DNA of 64,000 bases from an uncultured Bacteroidales bacterium (GCA_903916595.1 CAIWXI010000098.1:1-64000); one strand, 5' to 3'; shown: positions 1 to 11,503, counted from the first letter of the stretch. Numbers and translations are program-made. Notes: a model not told the origin generated them from the sequence alone.

Positions 1-5
1 AAGCC

Positions 6-3000
6 ATGAAAACAAAACTCTTTTCACTGATCGTTATCCTCACATCAACGCTTGTCCTGTTATCGGGATGCCGCAAAGACACAAATTCCGGGGGGTCAAA
101 TCCCCTGAAATTTACCGATCTGAAAGTTGACCCTTCATTTAGGATTCGATAACTTCGTTACTCTGAGTTTGAATGTCAGCGTTAATAAGTCACCTTCAAG
201 CAATATGAATATCATCCAGGTTTACCAGGATGACCCGGGTTATGGCAAGCTGATAACATCGGGGGTTTCATACGGAAGCCAGGCTTATACCAATACCATC
301 AGGGTTCCCAGAGCGGTTAAAAACCTATACCTTTCTTATACTTCTTCTGAAGGTAAACATGAATCAGCAACAGTAAGTATCAATGGTTCCGTACTGACCT
401 ATGTTTTTGGTGGTACGAAATCGGGTGAAAATGTGGATAACAGTTGCGGAGCTGGCACTCCTGTAACGACAAACCAAAATGTTACGGTTAATTCGGGGCA
501 GACGTATTATGTGCCTTATGGTTCTACTGTGACGATTGGATCCCTAACGGTTGCAACCGGAGGTACATTTAACAACTGCGGTACCGTGACCGTGAATAAT
601 CTCAATGTAGCTGCTACAAACGGCATAATCAATAACAATGGAACGTTTACACTTTCAAACGGTGTCGATTATAAAGGAACTTTTGTTAATAATGCCACCC
701 TTAATGTAACAGGTGAATATAAGACGAATTCCGGCGGAGTCGTCACAAACAACTGCAGCATGTACGTGACGGGTGGGGTCTTTACAACCGGCAGCGGCAG
801 TTTTACAAATAACGGCTATCTTAAAATCATCGCATCTTCATCCAAATCAAGCAGCGATAATAATAGCGGCTACCTATCAACCACCGGCAACGGTATGCTG
901 ACCCTGGGCCCCCAGAGTTTGGCCGACTGTAAGTATTTTGACCTGGAAGGATCATGTGTTGGTCCTGTAACAGCTTCGTATGCTGGAATAAAGACGGTAA
1001 ACGGCAAGACAACAGGAGGCGGAAGTATCTCAGGATATGTAGATTTCTGTGCCAGCGGTAATATTCAACCTGACAATGCAAATTACGGAAATCATGTGAC
1101 CTTCTGCACAATTAGCGTGCCTATCCCCAGCTGTTCAAACCCGATTGCCCCGCTTATTACCAGCGCTCTTACTGCCGCCGGTACAGCAGGTCTGGCCATC
1201 ACTCCGTATGTGATCACGGCCAGCGGGAGCAACCCCATAACATATACTACAGGCACTCTTCCTTCAGGCCTTACTTTTAACAGTAGTACGCATACTATCT
1301 CAGGTACTGTGGCAGCGGCCGGAGTATACAATATCGTTCTAACTGCTGATAACTCGGTCGGTACCGACACTAAAACATTAGTCCTTACGATTGGCGCTGC
1401 GGGAGCTCCTCCCCACATCACCAGTCCTTTGACTGCTTCAGGCACAGCCGCCAGTCCGTTCAGTTATACCATTACTGCTTCAGGAGATAATACACAGGCC
1501 TGTCCGATGACCTTCACTACAAGCGCACTGCCTGCCGGACTTACACTACAGGGTGGCAATGTGATCGGGGGCAGTCCAACTACTCCGAATACTTATGATA
1601 TTACACTAACTGCCCACAATTGCAATTCTCCGGATGATGTAAAACACCTTATTCTTACTGTTGCACCCGCCGGAGTAGTCCCTGTTATCAGCAGCCCCCT
1701 TACTGCAAGTGGTACTGCAGGGACAGTATTTACTCCTTATACACTTACTACTTCCGCAGGAACTGCCCCTATCACCTTAAATGCCACTAACCTCCCTGCC
1801 GGACTTTCCTATGATGCTGGTACTCACCAGATCACAGGAACGCCCACCTCACCAGGACAAACTGATGTGACCCTTACAGCTTCGAACGCTTATGGCACCG
1901 ATGTTAAACATCTGATCATTACCATTGCTCAGGCTCCGGGTACTCCGCCGGTAATCCAGCCACCCCTTACAGCCTCGGGAACCGTGGGATTGCCATTTAC
2001 TCCTTATATGGTAAGTGCAACAGGCACGGCTCCGATAACCTATGCTGCAACCCAGGTCCCTGCAGGCTTGTCATTTGATCCCGGTACGCATATGATTACA
2101 GGAACACCAACCACAGCAGGTACCTTTAATGTACCTCTGACTGCTACAAACAGTGTTGGTACCGACAATAAAACACTTGTAATCACCATAGCATCCGGCG
2201 GAGGTGGATCAATTATCTCCTATTATCCCAATGCCGTGGATTACGGTTCCTTCGTTTTTGAAGATCTCTGGCCCTGGTACGGCGACTATGACTGCAACGA
2301 CCTGGTCGTGAACTTCCAGTATATGATCACAGCCAATGCCCAGAACCAGATCACCGACATACAGGCTACTTTTATCTTCAAAGCTGCGGGCGCTTCGCTG
2401 AACAACGGTTTCGGATTTGTTTTGAACACCAGTCCGACAAACGTTACCAGCGTTACCGGTTGCACTCAGTATGGAAGTGCTGTTACCTATGATCCGAAAG
2501 GCTTCGAAGCCGGCCATTCTAATGTGACTGTGATCATTCCTGTTGATGCCGTGAATACCATGTTTGGCAGGGGTTTTGTCAATACAATTATTGGCGGTGA
2601 GTATATCCAGCCAGTTACCAAAGTGATCAATATTCACTTTGCAACACCTCAGGCCAGTATTGGTAATCTGCCATGGAACCCGTTTATTTTCCAGAACCAG
2701 GTAAGAGGCCATGAGATCCATATGAAGAACCAACCCAATACCGATTTTGCAGATCTGGCTTTATTTAACACCGGGAACGATGCTTCAAATCCCTCACAGA
2801 ACTATTACTATGCTTCTTCCACCGGATTACCCTGGGCGTTTGAGATCCCGGTCAGCTTCGACTACCCGGCCGAGAATAAAGATATCCTGACCTGCTACAA
2901 TCATTTTGCACAGTGGGCTATGGGTCCTGTGGGGCAGGCCAACCAATATAATAATTGGTATGAAGATCTTCCCGGATACAGAAATTCGGCGAATATCTGG

Positions 3001-3009
3001 CATCCCTGA
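6..3009 (+). pseudogene. LruC-domain surface lipoprotein, frameshifted
   Basis: This is a large exported protein split by a one-base insertion. An ATG at 6 opens a lipoprotein signal peptide with lipobox LLSGC (Cys22) and reads to a stop at 150-152. The reading frame that starts formally at a TTG at 127 then runs to 3009. Dropping one base near 141-145 joins the two, giving PSFRFDNFVTLSLNVSV, the usual N-terminal pattern of LruC proteins. After that come a Thr/Asn/Gly-rich beta-helix-like stretch (about 470-1080), four Ig-like He_PIG-type repeats (about 1130-2190), each with a GLTF/GLSY...GTP core, and a C-terminal LruC/DUF4842 domain (about 2215-3009) with the DYDCNDLVVNFQY signature. The family is thought to be cell-surface and Ca-binding; its function is unknown. 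The frameshift may be genuine or a sequencing error, so pseudogene status is provisional. Confidence 0.75.
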
Positions 3010-3043
3010 TCAAGGAAATAAAAATCTACTGCTTGTTGTTTTT

Positions 3044-3079
3044 AGAGGCAGCATCCCTTAGGGGTGCTGCCTCTTTTAG
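3044..3079 (+). terminator. Rho-independent terminator after the LruC gene
   Basis: Bases 3044-3057 pair with 3061-3074 in a 14-bp stem (one G-U pair) around a 3-base loop, followed by a short T-run. It lies 35 bases after the LruC stop codon and separates that gene from the methyltransferase. Confidence 0.85.
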
Positions 3080-3156
3080 TATGAGCGTCAAGTGGTATCC
3101 GGTTTTTTTTTACCTTTACAAACGCCGGATGTCATCTTGTTTTCAATATTTCATAC

Positions 3157-3927
3157 ATGAATATATTTCAGATTATTAACTATACTTTAATTATACTGGT
3201 CGTGATTCTTTTTATCAGATATATCAGGGATCTGATTATAAATCCAGATTATCAGCCGGTTGCCTGGAAGAATGCCCGGAAAGAAGGTGGTCTGACCAGG
3301 ATACAACTTAAACTTGAGAGAAAATACGCAGATAAGGTAAGATTCTTTAATTTTTGGTTCCAGGTCGAAAGGCTTAAAAAAGAACAGGTGCCCGGGGCCT
3401 TTGCCGAACTGGGAGTCTATAAAGGAGATAGTGCAAGAGTTTTGCATCACCTGGACCCCGGCAGGAGGTTTTATCTTTTCGATACTTTCGAAGGCTTTAA
3501 GAGCCAGGATCTTGCCATTGAAAAAGGGGAGGCCGCCACTTATACAACCAGCAACTTTGCCGATACACATATAAATAAGGTATTGGATACTATTCGGGGA
3601 AACCAAAAAATAATTATGTGTCCTGGCTATTTTCCTGCATCGGCATCTAAGTTAACCGGGGAAAAGTTCGCTCTGGTCAATATTGATGCCGACCTGTATA
3701 ACCCGACAAAGGCTGGTTTGGATTTTTTTTATACCCGTTTAAGCCCGGGTGGCGTGATATTAGTTCACGATTACAATCATAAATGGGAGGGAGTGATGAA
3801 AGCCGTCGATGATTTTTGTAAAACCATACCCGAATCTATGGTTCTGCTTCCCGACCGTGAAGGTACTGTGATCATCATCCGCCATCAGATATCAGATATC
3901 AGGCGAAAGAAACAGGTGTTTTTTTGA
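3157..3927 (+). CDS. TylF/MycF-type SAM-dependent methyltransferase
   Basis: This 256-residue protein has an N-terminal membrane helix (about residues 5-24) followed by a class I methyltransferase domain of the TylF/macrocin O-methyltransferase family. Visible landmarks are the SAM-binding strand GAFAELGVYKGDSARVL, the acidic strand LFDTFEGF, and the metal/substrate segments NIDADLYNPT and GGVILVHDYNH. Members methylate sugar hydroxyls in antibiotics or surface glycans. The membrane anchor suggests action at the inner face of the membrane, perhaps on a polysaccharide precursor, but no glycan cluster flanks it. The substrate is unknown. The last codons contain a short 7-bp repeat (about 3889-3905). 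Confidence 0.85.
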   Translation: MNIFQIINYTLIILVVILFIRYIRDLIINPDYQPVAWKNARKEGGLTRIQLKLERKYADKVRFFNFWFQVERLKKEQVPGAFAELGVYKGDSARVLHHLDPGRRFYLFDTFEGFKSQDLAIEKGEAATYTTSNFADTHINKVLDTIRGNQKIIMCPGYFPASASKLTGEKFALVNIDADLYNPTKAGLDFFYTRLSPGGVILVHDYNHKWEGVMKAVDDFCKTIPESMVLLPDREGTVIIIRHQISDIRRKKQVFF

Positions 3928-3965
3928 CTTTCTTCAACTTGTTGGGAAAAAAAATACGAATTCTC

Positions 3966-3995
3966 TTGTTTGAAAGAAAAAGATTTGTAATTTTG
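3966..3995 (+). promoter_or_regulatory. Promoter of the ribosomal superoperon
   Basis: A -7 box TAATTTTG (3988-3995) matches the Bacteroidetes consensus TAnnTTTG. It lies 19 bases after a TTG at 3966-3968, the usual -33 element and spacing. Transcription would start near 4002, leaving a leader of about 215 bases before rpsL. Confidence 0.8.
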
Positions 3996-3997
3996 CA

Positions 3998-4217
3998 CCC
4001 TCGAAAACCAGATTTGGTTTTTGAGGGGATACCAAGCCGAAGATTATTAGGAAACCTGACAAAGCGAGACATCTATAGGTTTCAACAGCAGCCGGACCGT
4101 TGGCTGCAGTGAAAAAGTCTCTCTGTAAGACTCCTTTTATATTAAAAGCCCATATCCTTCTTTACCAGACGTCGGTTTTAGCGTCAGAAAATTTGAAAAG
4201 AATTTAAACATTTCAAT
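3998..4217 (+). promoter_or_regulatory. Structured leader upstream of rpsL
   Basis: The roughly 215-base untranslated leader begins with a hairpin in which 3998-4010 (CCCTCGAAAACCA) pairs with 4015-4027 (one G-U pair). A hairpin at the very 5' end could stabilise the mRNA or take part in feedback by a ribosomal protein. A 62-codon reading frame (3924-4112) crosses this region, but it starts before the promoter and resembles nothing recognisable, so it is not called as a gene. Confidence 0.5.
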
Positions 4218-4601
4218 ATGCCTACAATTTCGCAATTGGTTCGCAAAGGAAGAAAAAAGTTGACGGATAAGAGTAAAGCTCCGGCGCTTGATTCATGCCC
4301 TCAGCGCCGTGGTGTATGTGTGAGGGTTTATACAACCACTCCAAAAAAGCCTAACTCTGCAATGCGTAAAGTTGCACGTGTTCGTCTTACAAACGGAAAG
4401 GAAGTTAACGCTTACATTCCGGGTGAAGGTCATAATCTCCAGGAACACTCCATCGTGATGATCCGCGGAGGCCGTGTAAAAGATCTCCCAGGTGTTCGTT
4501 ATCACATCATCCGTGGCGCACTTGATACATCAGGTGTTGAAGGTCGCAAACAGCGCCGTTCGAAATATGGAGCCAAGAAGCCTAAAGAAAAGAAAGCATA
4601 A
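4218..4601 (+). CDS. rpsL: 30S ribosomal protein S12
   Basis: This 127-residue protein has the S12 signatures [20 protein letters not shown] and [13 protein letters not shown] and a basic C-terminus. S12 lies in the decoding centre and helps control tRNA selection. The Lys pair in TPKKPN and the GRVKDLPG loop are of the streptomycin-sensitive type. It is the first gene of the superoperon, 23 bases before rpsG. Confidence 0.98.
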   Translation: MPTISQLVRKGRKKLTDKSKAPALDSCPQRRGVCVRVYTTTPKKPNSAMRKVARVRLTNGKEVNAYIPGEGHNLQEHSIVMIRGGRVKDLPGVRYHIIRGALDTSGVEGRKQRRSKYGAKKPKEKKA

Positions 4602-4624
4602 TCACAGCTGTTATTTAAGCGCAT

Positions 4625-5092
4625 ATGAGAAAATCAAGACCAAAGAAAAGGATCATAATTCCCGACCCCAGGTTCAGCGATACGCTGGTTACCAAGTTTG
4701 TGAATAACATGATGTTCAGCGGCAAAAAGAACCAGTCATACGACATCTTTTATGAAGCGATCGACATCGTTAGCGAAAAGACCAAGGAAGATGGCCTGGA
4801 GGTGTTTAAGAAAGCCCTGGCCAATGTAACTCCTTCTGTTGAGGTGCGTAGTCGCCGTATCGGCGGAGCTACTTTCCAGATTCCCTCCGAGATCAGACCT
4901 TCGCGCAAGAGCTCAATCGGGATGAAATCACTTGTTGGATATGCAAGGAAACGTCACGAAAAAAGCATGGCACATAAACTGGCCTCCGAGATCGTGGCAG
5001 CATACAAAGAAGAAGGTGCTGCTTTCAAACGGAAAGAAGACACACACCGTATGGCTGAAGCCAACAAAGCATTTTCACATTTCAGATTTTAA
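4625..5092 (+). CDS. rpsG: 30S ribosomal protein S7
   Basis: This 155-residue protein has the S7 landmarks [14 protein letters not shown] near the N-terminus and [16 protein letters not shown] in the middle. It nucleates assembly of the 30S head by binding the 3' domain of 16S rRNA and contacts the E site. It sits in the usual rpsL-rpsG-fusA order; 36 bases separate it from fusA. Confidence 0.98.
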   Translation: MRKSRPKKRIIIPDPRFSDTLVTKFVNNMMFSGKKNQSYDIFYEAIDIVSEKTKEDGLEVFKKALANVTPSVEVRSRRIGGATFQIPSEIRPSRKSSIGMKSLVGYARKRHEKSMAHKLASEIVAAYKEEGAAFKRKEDTHRMAEANKAFSHFRF

Positions 5093-5128
5093 TCATTTAA
5101 CCCTGATATCTATACAATATATTATATA

Positions 5129-7234
5129 ATGCCCGGGCAACTCGAACATACACGCAACATTGGCATTATGGCTCATATCGACGCCGGTAAGACTACAACT
5201 ACCGAGCGCATATTGTATTATACCGGGATCAATTATAAGATGGGCGAGGTGCATGACGGTACTGCAACTATGGACTGGATGGTTCAGGAGCAGGAACGCG
5301 GAATTACCATTACCTCGGCTGCAACAACAGTGTATTGGGATTTTCAAAATCACACTTACCGTATCAATATTATTGACACTCCAGGCCATGTAGATTTTAC
5401 AGTTGAAGTGGAGAGGTCTCTGCGTGTGCTCGACGGCGCCGTCGCTTTATTCTGCGCTGTCGGAGGTGTAGAACCACAGTCGGAGACTGTATGGAGACAG
5501 GCCGATAAATACCATGTTCCCCGTATCAGTTACGTGAATAAAATGGATCGTACCGGCGCCGATTTTTATAAAGTCGTGGATCAGATAAGGGAACGACTTG
5601 GAGCCAAACCGGTTCCTGTTCAATTACCCATCGGAGCTGAAGATGATTTCAGGGGAATTGTTGACCTGATCTCAGGTAAAGCGTATTCATGGGATGATGC
5701 TTCCCTGGGCAAGGAATATTTTGAGATCCCTGTTCCTGAGGATATGAAAGAACAAGTGAGCCAATACCGTGGCAATCTTATTGAAGGAGCTGCCGAGGAA
5801 AGCGAGGAACTGCTTCACAAATTTTTTGAGAATCCCGACTCCATTACCGAAGAAGAAATTATTGCACAGGTCCGCAAAGCTACAATCCAGAACAGGATCA
5901 CTCCTGTTATCTGCGGAGCCTCTTTTAAAAATAAAGGTGTTCAGACTCTGATCGACAGCATTATCAGGTTTCTCCCTTCCCCAAACGATATGCCTCCTAT
6001 CATAGGCATCAATCCGTATACAGAGAAATCAGAGGAACGTCATCCCGATGCGGATGAACCATTCGCTGCTCTGGCATTCAAAATTGCTACTGATCCGTTT
6101 GTTGGCAGAATCGCATTTTTTCGCGTTTATTCGGGCGCTTTGGATGCAGGGAATGTGGTGTTAAACGCCAATACCGATAAGAAAGAACGACTGCTGCGTA
6201 TCGTGCAGATGCATGCCAACAAACAATTACCACTCAAGCGTATTGAAGCAGGGGAAATTGGCGTTGCAGTTGGGTTTAAAGAAATTCGTACGGGTGACAC
6301 ATTGTGCGACATCAAGCATCCTGTTCTGCTTGAGACTATGAGCTTTCCAGAACCGGTCATCAATATGGCCATTGAGCCTAAGACCCAGGACGATGTAGAG
6401 AAACTGGCGATTTGTCTTAAAAAAATGGCCGAAGAAGATCCTACTTTCCGTGTTAAGATTGATGAAGAGACCGGTCAGACTGTGATTAGTGGAATGGGTG
6501 AACTTCACCTCGATATTATTGCCGACAGGATGAGACGTGAGTTTAATATTGAAGTGAACCGCGGAAATCCACAGGTTGCATACAAGGAAGCTATCGTGAA
6601 TGCGGTAATGCACCATGAGGTATACAAAAAACAAAGCGGTGGTAAAGGCCGGTTTGCTGATCTTTCCATTGAAATTTCACCTGCGGATAAGGGAGTGAAA
6701 GGATTACAGTTTATCAATGATGTAAAGGGAGGAAATATCCCGAAAGAATTTATCCCGGCTATTGAAAAAGGCCTGAAATCAGGTATGTCGAACGGACCTG
6801 TTATAGGTTTCCCTATTGAAAGCGTTAAAGTACGCCTTCTTGATGGCGCCTTTCATAGTGTAGATTCAGATGCATTATCGTTCCAGATTGCAGCCGGAAT
6901 AGCATTCAGGGAAGCTACCCGAAAAGCTAAAGCAATACTGATGGAACCTTTGATGCGCTTTGAGATTGTTACGCCGAATGAAAGCATGGGTGAAGTCACA
7001 AGTGATATACACAAACGCCGCGGACATGTTGACAATGTTGAAAGCCGGCTGGGTAATGCAGTGATTCACGGGAAAGTGCCCCTGGCCGAAATGTTCGGTT
7101 ATGTGACTACCCTTAGAAGTATCACAAGCGGAAGAGCTACATGTATGCTGGAGTTTTCCCAATATTCCCAAACTCCTCAGGATGTTATGGATGAAGTGTT
7201 ATTTAAAATCAGAGGCTACGTGCCTGTATATTAA
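5129..7234 (+). CDS. fusA: Translation elongation factor G
   Basis: This 701-residue GTPase drives ribosomal translocation. The G1 loop [15 protein letters not shown], switch [10 protein letters not shown] and the NKMDR motif are intact, followed by EF-G domains II-V. The length matches housekeeping EF-G (about 700 residues), and its position after rpsG marks it as the main copy. A tuf gene does not follow, as is common in Bacteroidetes. Confidence 0.98.
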   Translation: MPGQLEHTRNIGIMAHIDAGKTTTTERILYYTGINYKMGEVHDGTATMDWMVQEQERGITITSAATTVYWDFQNHTYRINIIDTPGHVDFTVEVERSLRVLDGAVALFCAVGGVEPQSETVWRQADKYHVPRISYVNKMDRTGADFYKVVDQIRERLGAKPVPVQLPIGAEDDFRGIVDLISGKAYSWDDASLGKEYFEIPVPEDMKEQVSQYRGNLIEGAAEESEELLHKFFENPDSITEEEIIAQVRKATIQNRITPVICGASFKNKGVQTLIDSIIRFLPSPNDMPPIIGINPYTEKSEERHPDADEPFAALAFKIATDPFVGRIAFFRVYSGALDAGNVVLNANTDKKERLLRIVQMHANKQLPLKRIEAGEIGVAVGFKEIRTGDTLCDIKHPVLLETMSFPEPVINMAIEPKTQDDVEKLAICLKKMAEEDPTFRVKIDEETGQTVISGMGELHLDIIADRMRREFNIEVNRGNPQVAYKEAIVNAVMHHEVYKKQSGGKGRFADLSIEISPADKGVKGLQFINDVKGGNIPKEFIPAIEKGLKSGMSNGPVIGFPIESVKVRLLDGAFHSVDSDALSFQIAAGIAFREATRKAKAILMEPLMRFEIVTPNESMGEVTSDIHKRRGHVDNVESRLGNAVIHGKVPLAEMFGYVTTLRSITSGRATCMLEFSQYSQTPQDVMDEVLFKIRGYVPVY

Positions 7235-7242
7235 TCATTTAT

Positions 7243-7548
7243 ATGAGCCAGAGAATTAGAATAAAACTGAAGTCTTACGATTACAACCTTGTCGACAAAT
7301 CGGCCGAGAAGATCGTAAAAACAGTTAAGGCTACCGGCGCCGTTGTTAGCGGCCCAATTCCTTTGCCCACTGACAAGAAGATCTTCACTGTGTTGCGTTC
7401 GACTTTTGTGAACAAAAAATCCAGGGAACAGTTCCAGCTCTGCACTTATAAACGCATGCTGGATATTTACAGCACAACATCGAAAACAATCGATGCCCTG
7501 ATGAAACTGGAACTCCCTTCAGGTGTGGAAGTTGAGATTAAAGTGTGA
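7243..7548 (+). CDS. rpsJ: 30S ribosomal protein S10
   Basis: This 101-residue protein opens with [22 protein letters not shown] and carries the GPIPLPT loop of S10, which also acts as NusE in antitermination complexes. It starts 8 bases after fusA, so the str and S10 operons are joined without a visible promoter between them. Confidence 0.98.
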   Translation: MSQRIRIKLKSYDYNLVDKSAEKIVKTVKATGAVVSGPIPLPTDKKIFTVLRSTFVNKKSREQFQLCTYKRMLDIYSTTSKTIDALMKLELPSGVEVEIKV

Positions 7549-7593
7549 TGAGGGTGTAATTGTATTTGAAGCTAACGAAAAAAATCGTAAGAA

Positions 7594-8223
7594 ATGTCTG
7601 GATTAATTGGAAGAAAAGTCGGTATGACCAGCATCTATGATGCAAACGGGAAGAATATTCCCTGTACTGTCATTGAAGCAGGTCCCTGTGTCGTTACACA
7701 GATCCGGTCCAAGGAAAAAGAAGGCTATGATGCCATCCAGCTTGCTTTTGAGGATAAGAAAGAAAAACATACCACAAAAGCCGAGCTGGGCCACTTTAAG
7801 AAAGCAGGGATCACTCCGAAGAAAATTGTTGCAGAATTTACCCGTTTTGAAGCAGGTCATCAGAAACAGTTCGGGGATATTCTCAAAGTTGACATTTTTG
7901 AGGAAGGCGAATATATTGACGTCGTCGGTACGTCCAAAGGAAAAGGATTTCAGGGTGTTGTCAAAAGACATCATTTTCATGGTGTAGGTGAAGCAACACA
8001 CGGACAGCACGACCGCCTGCGCGCACCTGGCTCTGTTGGCGCATCATCATGGCCTTCAAGGGTATGGCCTGGTTTGAGAATGGCCGGCCGTATGGGAGGA
8101 AACCGTGTTAAGGTACTCAACCTACAGATATTAAAGATAATCTTAGAAAAGAATCTCGTTTTGGTTAAGGGAGCAATTCCGGGACCTGCAGGAGCATATG
8201 TAATAATTGAGCGATGGAAATAA
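7594..8223 (+). CDS. rplC: 50S ribosomal protein L3
   Basis: This 209-residue protein begins [12 protein letters not shown] and has the core [14 protein letters not shown] plus the central loop that reaches towards the peptidyl transferase centre. It is an early 50S assembly protein. Its last 10 bases overlap the start of rplD, so the two are probably translationally coupled. Confidence 0.98.
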   Translation: MSGLIGRKVGMTSIYDANGKNIPCTVIEAGPCVVTQIRSKEKEGYDAIQLAFEDKKEKHTTKAELGHFKKAGITPKKIVAEFTRFEAGHQKQFGDILKVDIFEEGEYIDVVGTSKGKGFQGVVKRHHFHGVGEATHGQHDRLRAPGSVGASSWPSRVWPGLRMAGRMGGNRVKVLNLQILKIILEKNLVLVKGAIPGPAGAYVIIERWK

Positions 8224-8843
8224 AAGTATTTAACATTAAAGGAACAGAAACCGGCCGTAACGTCATACTGGATGATACGGTATTCGGAATTGAGCCTAAC
8301 GACCATGCCATTTATCTGGATGTAAAGCAGCATATGGCTAATCAGCGTCAGGGGACTCATGCCACACTCGAAAAATCAACGGTTTCGGGAAGCACGAAAA
8401 AACTGCATAAACAGAAAGGAACCGGTGGATCCCGTAAAGGCAGTATCAAAAGTCCTCTGTTTCGCGGCGGAGCTCGCATTTTCGGACCGCAGCCAAGGGA
8501 TTACAACTTCAAACTCAATAAGAAACTGAAGAAACTTGCTCGTATTTCAGCTCTTAGCTATAAAGTTAAGGAAAGCAATCTGGTGGTACTCGAGGACTTT
8601 ATTTTCGATTCACCGAAGACAAAGAATGTTTCTGAACTGCTGAAAAGTTTTCAGCTTACCGGTAAAAAGACCCTCGTGGTTGTAAATTCGCCGGATAGCA
8701 ATCTTTTGCTGGCAGCCAGAAACCTTAAGCGAGTCAAGATCGTGCGCACAGCCGATCTGAACACTTACGAAATTCTTGACGCAAAGCAGGTGTTGATGAC
8801 CGAAAGCTCAATTCCTGAAATTGTAAAAATTCATCAGAATTAA
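8214..8843 (+). CDS. rplD: 50S ribosomal protein L4
   Basis: This 209-residue protein has the L4 loop [21 protein letters not shown], which lines the peptide exit tunnel. In enteric bacteria L4 also represses its own operon; no E. coli-like L4 site is obvious here. The ATG lies inside the end of rplC, and rplW follows after 20 bases. Confidence 0.98.
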   Translation: MEIKVFNIKGTETGRNVILDDTVFGIEPNDHAIYLDVKQHMANQRQGTHATLEKSTVSGSTKKLHKQKGTGGSRKGSIKSPLFRGGARIFGPQPRDYNFKLNKKLKKLARISALSYKVKESNLVVLEDFIFDSPKTKNVSELLKSFQLTGKKTLVVVNSPDSNLLLAARNLKRVKIVRTADLNTYEILDAKQVLMTESSIPEIVKIHQN

Positions 8844-8863
8844 ACAATTTATTCAATAATCCG

Positions 8864-9154
8864 ATGAGAATTATTATTAAGCCTATCATTACAGAGAAGA
8901 TGACCCATCAGGGAGAAACCCTGAACAGGTATGGGTTCTTTGTTGACCGCAAGGCAAATAAGCTTCAAATCAAGCAGGCGATTAAAGATCTGTATGGTGT
9001 TGAAGTTGAATCGATCAGCACAATGGTCGTTTTTGGAAAGAAAAAAAGCCGTTATACAAAAGGCGGTGTGATCTCCGGAAGGAGCGCTTCGAGGAAAAAA
9101 GCTATTGTGACATTGGCAAAAGGCGAAACTATTGATTTTTACAGCAATATTTAA
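8864..9154 (+). CDS. rplW: 50S ribosomal protein L23
   Basis: This 96-residue protein has L23 features: I(I/V)KPIITEKMT at the N-terminus and NKLQIKQAIKDLYGVEV in the middle. L23 sits at the tunnel exit and docks trigger factor and SRP. Only 4 bases separate it from rplB. Confidence 0.97.
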   Translation: MRIIIKPIITEKMTHQGETLNRYGFFVDRKANKLQIKQAIKDLYGVEVESISTMVVFGKKKSRYTKGGVISGRSASRKKAIVTLAKGETIDFYSNI

Positions 9155-9158
9155 ATAA

Positions 9159-9983
9159 ATGGCGCTTAAGAAATACAAACCAACAACTCCCGGTCAGAGG
9201 TTTAAGGTCATCAGCTCTTATGATGACATCACCTCTATGACCCCAGAGAAGAGCCTGCTGGCTCCTACCAGAAAGACCGGTGGAAGAAACAACCAGGGAA
9301 GAATGACTATGCGTTATACTGGCGGTGGTCATAAACAGGTTTACCGGGTAATCGACTTCAAGAGGGATAAAGACAATATTCCCGGTTTGGTGAAGACTAT
9401 AGAGTATGACCCGAACCGTACTGCAAGAATTGCTCTTGTTAACTACAAAGATGGAGAGAAACGATATATCGTTGCTCCTCATGGTTTAAAGGTCGGGCAA
9501 ACGGTTCTTTCAGGGATTGGTGTTCCTCCTGAAATTGGGAATACCATGTTCTTAAGCGAGATACCCTTCGGTACCGTTGTTCACAATGTGGAATTACGTC
9601 CAGGTCAGGGAGCCAAACTCGTCCGTTCGGCGGGCTCTTATGCTCAGCTTATGTCGCGCGACGGGAAATTTGCTATCCTGAAAATGCCCTCAGGAGAAAC
9701 CCGTATGATCCTTCAGACCTGTAAAGCTACCATTGGCATGGTGTCGAACACCGACCACCAGCTTGAAAAGCATGGTAAAGCCGGCCGCAAACGCTGGTTG
9801 GGTCGCAGACCGAGAACCCGCGGTGTTGCCATGAACCCGGTTGACCATCCCATGGGTGGGGGCGAAGGCCGTGCTACAGGCGGACACCCGCGCTCACGCA
9901 AGGGTATGCCTGCAAAGGGTTATAAGACCCGTTCGAAGAAAAAGCAATCGAACCAGTACATCATTGAAAAACGGAAAAAGTAA
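9159..9983 (+). CDS. rplB: 50S ribosomal protein L2
   Basis: This 274-residue protein has the conserved segment [17 protein letters not shown], with the His near the peptidyl transferase centre. L2 is needed for subunit association and peptidyl transfer. Its C-terminus is strongly basic. It sits between rplW and rpsS in standard order. Confidence 0.98.
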   Translation: MALKKYKPTTPGQRFKVISSYDDITSMTPEKSLLAPTRKTGGRNNQGRMTMRYTGGGHKQVYRVIDFKRDKDNIPGLVKTIEYDPNRTARIALVNYKDGEKRYIVAPHGLKVGQTVLSGIGVPPEIGNTMFLSEIPFGTVVHNVELRPGQGAKLVRSAGSYAQLMSRDGKFAILKMPSGETRMILQTCKATIGMVSNTDHQLEKHGKAGRKRWLGRRPRTRGVAMNPVDHPMGGGEGRATGGHPRSRKGMPAKGYKTRSKKKQSNQYIIEKRKK

Positions 9984-10001
9984 CAGCTAATCAATAGTAA
10001 T

Positions 10002-10280
10002 ATGAGCAGATCGCTTAAAAAAGGACCTTTTATCCACTACAAGCTCGAAAAGAAAGTTACGGACGCTGTGGAATCCAAGAAAAAGACCGTCATCAAAACC
10101 TGGTCGAGGGGTTCTGTAATTTCTCCGGATTTTGTAGGGCTGACTATTGCTGTCCATAACGGGAATAAATTTATCCCTGTATATGTTACAGAGAACATGG
10201 TAGGTCATAAACTTGGTGAGTTTGCCCCAACCCGCATTTTCAGGGGGCATTCCGGAAATAAAGATAAAGCAAAGAAATAA
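10002..10280 (+). CDS. rpsS: 30S ribosomal protein S19
   Basis: This 92-residue protein begins [11 protein letters not shown] and has [13 protein letters not shown] and the C-terminal [15 protein letters not shown]19 lies in the 30S head next to S13 and contacts the A-site finger bridge. It is 18 bases after rplB and 13 before rplV. Confidence 0.98.
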   Translation: MSRSLKKGPFIHYKLEKKVTDAVESKKKTVIKTWSRGSVISPDFVGLTIAVHNGNKFIPVYVTENMVGHKLGEFAPTRIFRGHSGNKDKAKK

Positions 10281-10293
10281 AGGAAACTAGATT

Positions 10294-10740
10294 ATGGGAG
10301 TCAAAAGTCGTACGAGAGCTAAGATCCGAAAGGAAGCTAAGAAGAAGACTGCAGTAGCCACTCTTCAGAATAATCCTACTTCCCCGCGAAAAGCAAGATT
10401 GGTCGCTGACCTGATCCGCGGCAAGAGAGTGGAGCTGGCACTGCATACCTTGAAAAATACAAGCAAGCAGCCGGCTGAAAAAATGCGGAAGCTTCTTCTT
10501 TCTGCAATTGCCAACTGGCAGTTGAAAAATGAAAAACTTCGCATTGAAGATGCAGATTTGTTTGTGAATGAAATCAAGGTTGATGTGGGGCGCACACTGA
10601 AACGCATCAATACTGCTCCCCAGGGACGTGCACACAGGATTCGCAAGCGTTCTAACCATATTACCATCATCCTTGGTTCAAAAAGCCAACAAGCTTTAGA
10701 ATCGGCTGAAGAAGAAAAAATCGAAAATAATAAGGAATAA
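10294..10740 (+). CDS. rplV: 50S ribosomal protein L22
   Basis: This 148-residue protein has the L22 segments TSPRKARLVADLIRGK and RAHRIRKRSNHITII, the latter forming the tunnel-lining beta-hairpin. An acidic tail of about 20 residues extends beyond the usual end. It is preceded by AAGGAAA, a mild Shine-Dalgarno match. Confidence 0.97.
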   Translation: MGVKSRTRAKIRKEAKKKTAVATLQNNPTSPRKARLVADLIRGKRVELALHTLKNTSKQPAEKMRKLLLSAIANWQLKNEKLRIEDADLFVNEIKVDVGRTLKRINTAPQGRAHRIRKRSNHITIILGSKSQQALESAEEEKIENNKE

Positions 10741-10756
10741 TTAAAAGGAAATATTA

Positions 10757-11503
10757 ATGGGACAAAAAACCAATCCGATTGCTAACCGTCTAGGCATCAT
10801 ACGCGGCTGGGATTCCAACTGGTTTGGCGGAAAGACCTTCGAAAGTAAACTTGTCGAAGATGATAAGATCCGCAAATATCTGCATGCACGTCTTGCTAAG
10901 GCCGGCATCTCAAAGATCGTCATCGAGCGCACACTTAAGCTGGTTACCGTGACTATCCATACAGCCCGGCCGGGTATTATTATCGGTAAAGGCGGGCAGG
11001 AAGTAGACAAACTGAAGGAAGAGCTGAAAAAGATTACCAAGAAGGAGATCCAGATCAATATTTCTGAGATCAAAAGGCCTGAGCTGGATTCTGTGATCGT
11101 AGCCAATACGGTAGCAAGTCAGATCGAAGGACGTATATCATACCGCAGGGCGATCAAGACCTCCATAGCTTCAGCCATAAGGATAGGTGCTGAAGGGATC
11201 AAGATCATGATTTCGGGGCGCCTTGGTGGAGCCGAAATGGCCCGCAGGGAGCAATATAAGGAAGGAAGAATTCCTTTACATACGTTCCGTGCCGACATTG
11301 ATTATGCAACAGCAGAAGCTCATACCACTTACGGTCGTATCGGTATCAAAGTCTGGATATGCAAGGGTGAAATCTATGGCAGACCTGAATTGGTTCCCAG
11401 TGCTCCAACAACCAAATTGAAACCGTCGCAGCAGCACAATGGCCCCAAAAGCGGGAGCCCAAGGCCAGGAGGTGGCGGAGGAAAACCCCGTTTCAGAAAA
11501 TAA
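10757..11503 (+). CDS. rpsC: 30S ribosomal protein S3
   Basis: This 248-residue protein has an N-terminal KH domain with the GxxG loop IIGKGGQEV and a C-terminal domain with [13 protein letters not shown]3 is at the mRNA entry channel and contributes to helicase activity. A Pro/Gly-rich basic tail (about residues 220-248) extends past the conserved core. Confidence 0.98.
   Translation: MGQKTNPIANRLGIIRGWDSNWFGGKTFESKLVEDDKIRKYLHARLAKAGISKIVIERTLKLVTVTIHTARPGIIIGKGGQEVDKLKEELKKITKKEIQINISEIKRPELDSVIVANTVASQIEGRISYRRAIKTSIASAIRIGAEGIKIMISGRLGGAEMARREQYKEGRIPLHTFRADIDYATAEAHTTYGRIGIKVWICKGEIYGRPELVPSAPTTKLKPSQQHNGPKSGSPRPGGGGGKPRFRK

Noticed and set aside
2209-2733. Long antisense open frame inside the LruC gene
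   Set aside because: It mirrors the coding pattern of the plus-strand gene and has no recognisable domain; treated as a shadow.
3924-4112. A 62-codon frame overlapping the end of the methyltransferase and the rpsL leader
   Set aside because: It starts before the ribosomal promoter, is basic without recognisable features, and its sequence is explained by the promoter and hairpin.
4218-4601. Streptomycin-resistance change in S12
   Set aside because: The TPKKPNSA and [12 protein letters not shown] segments are of the sensitive type.
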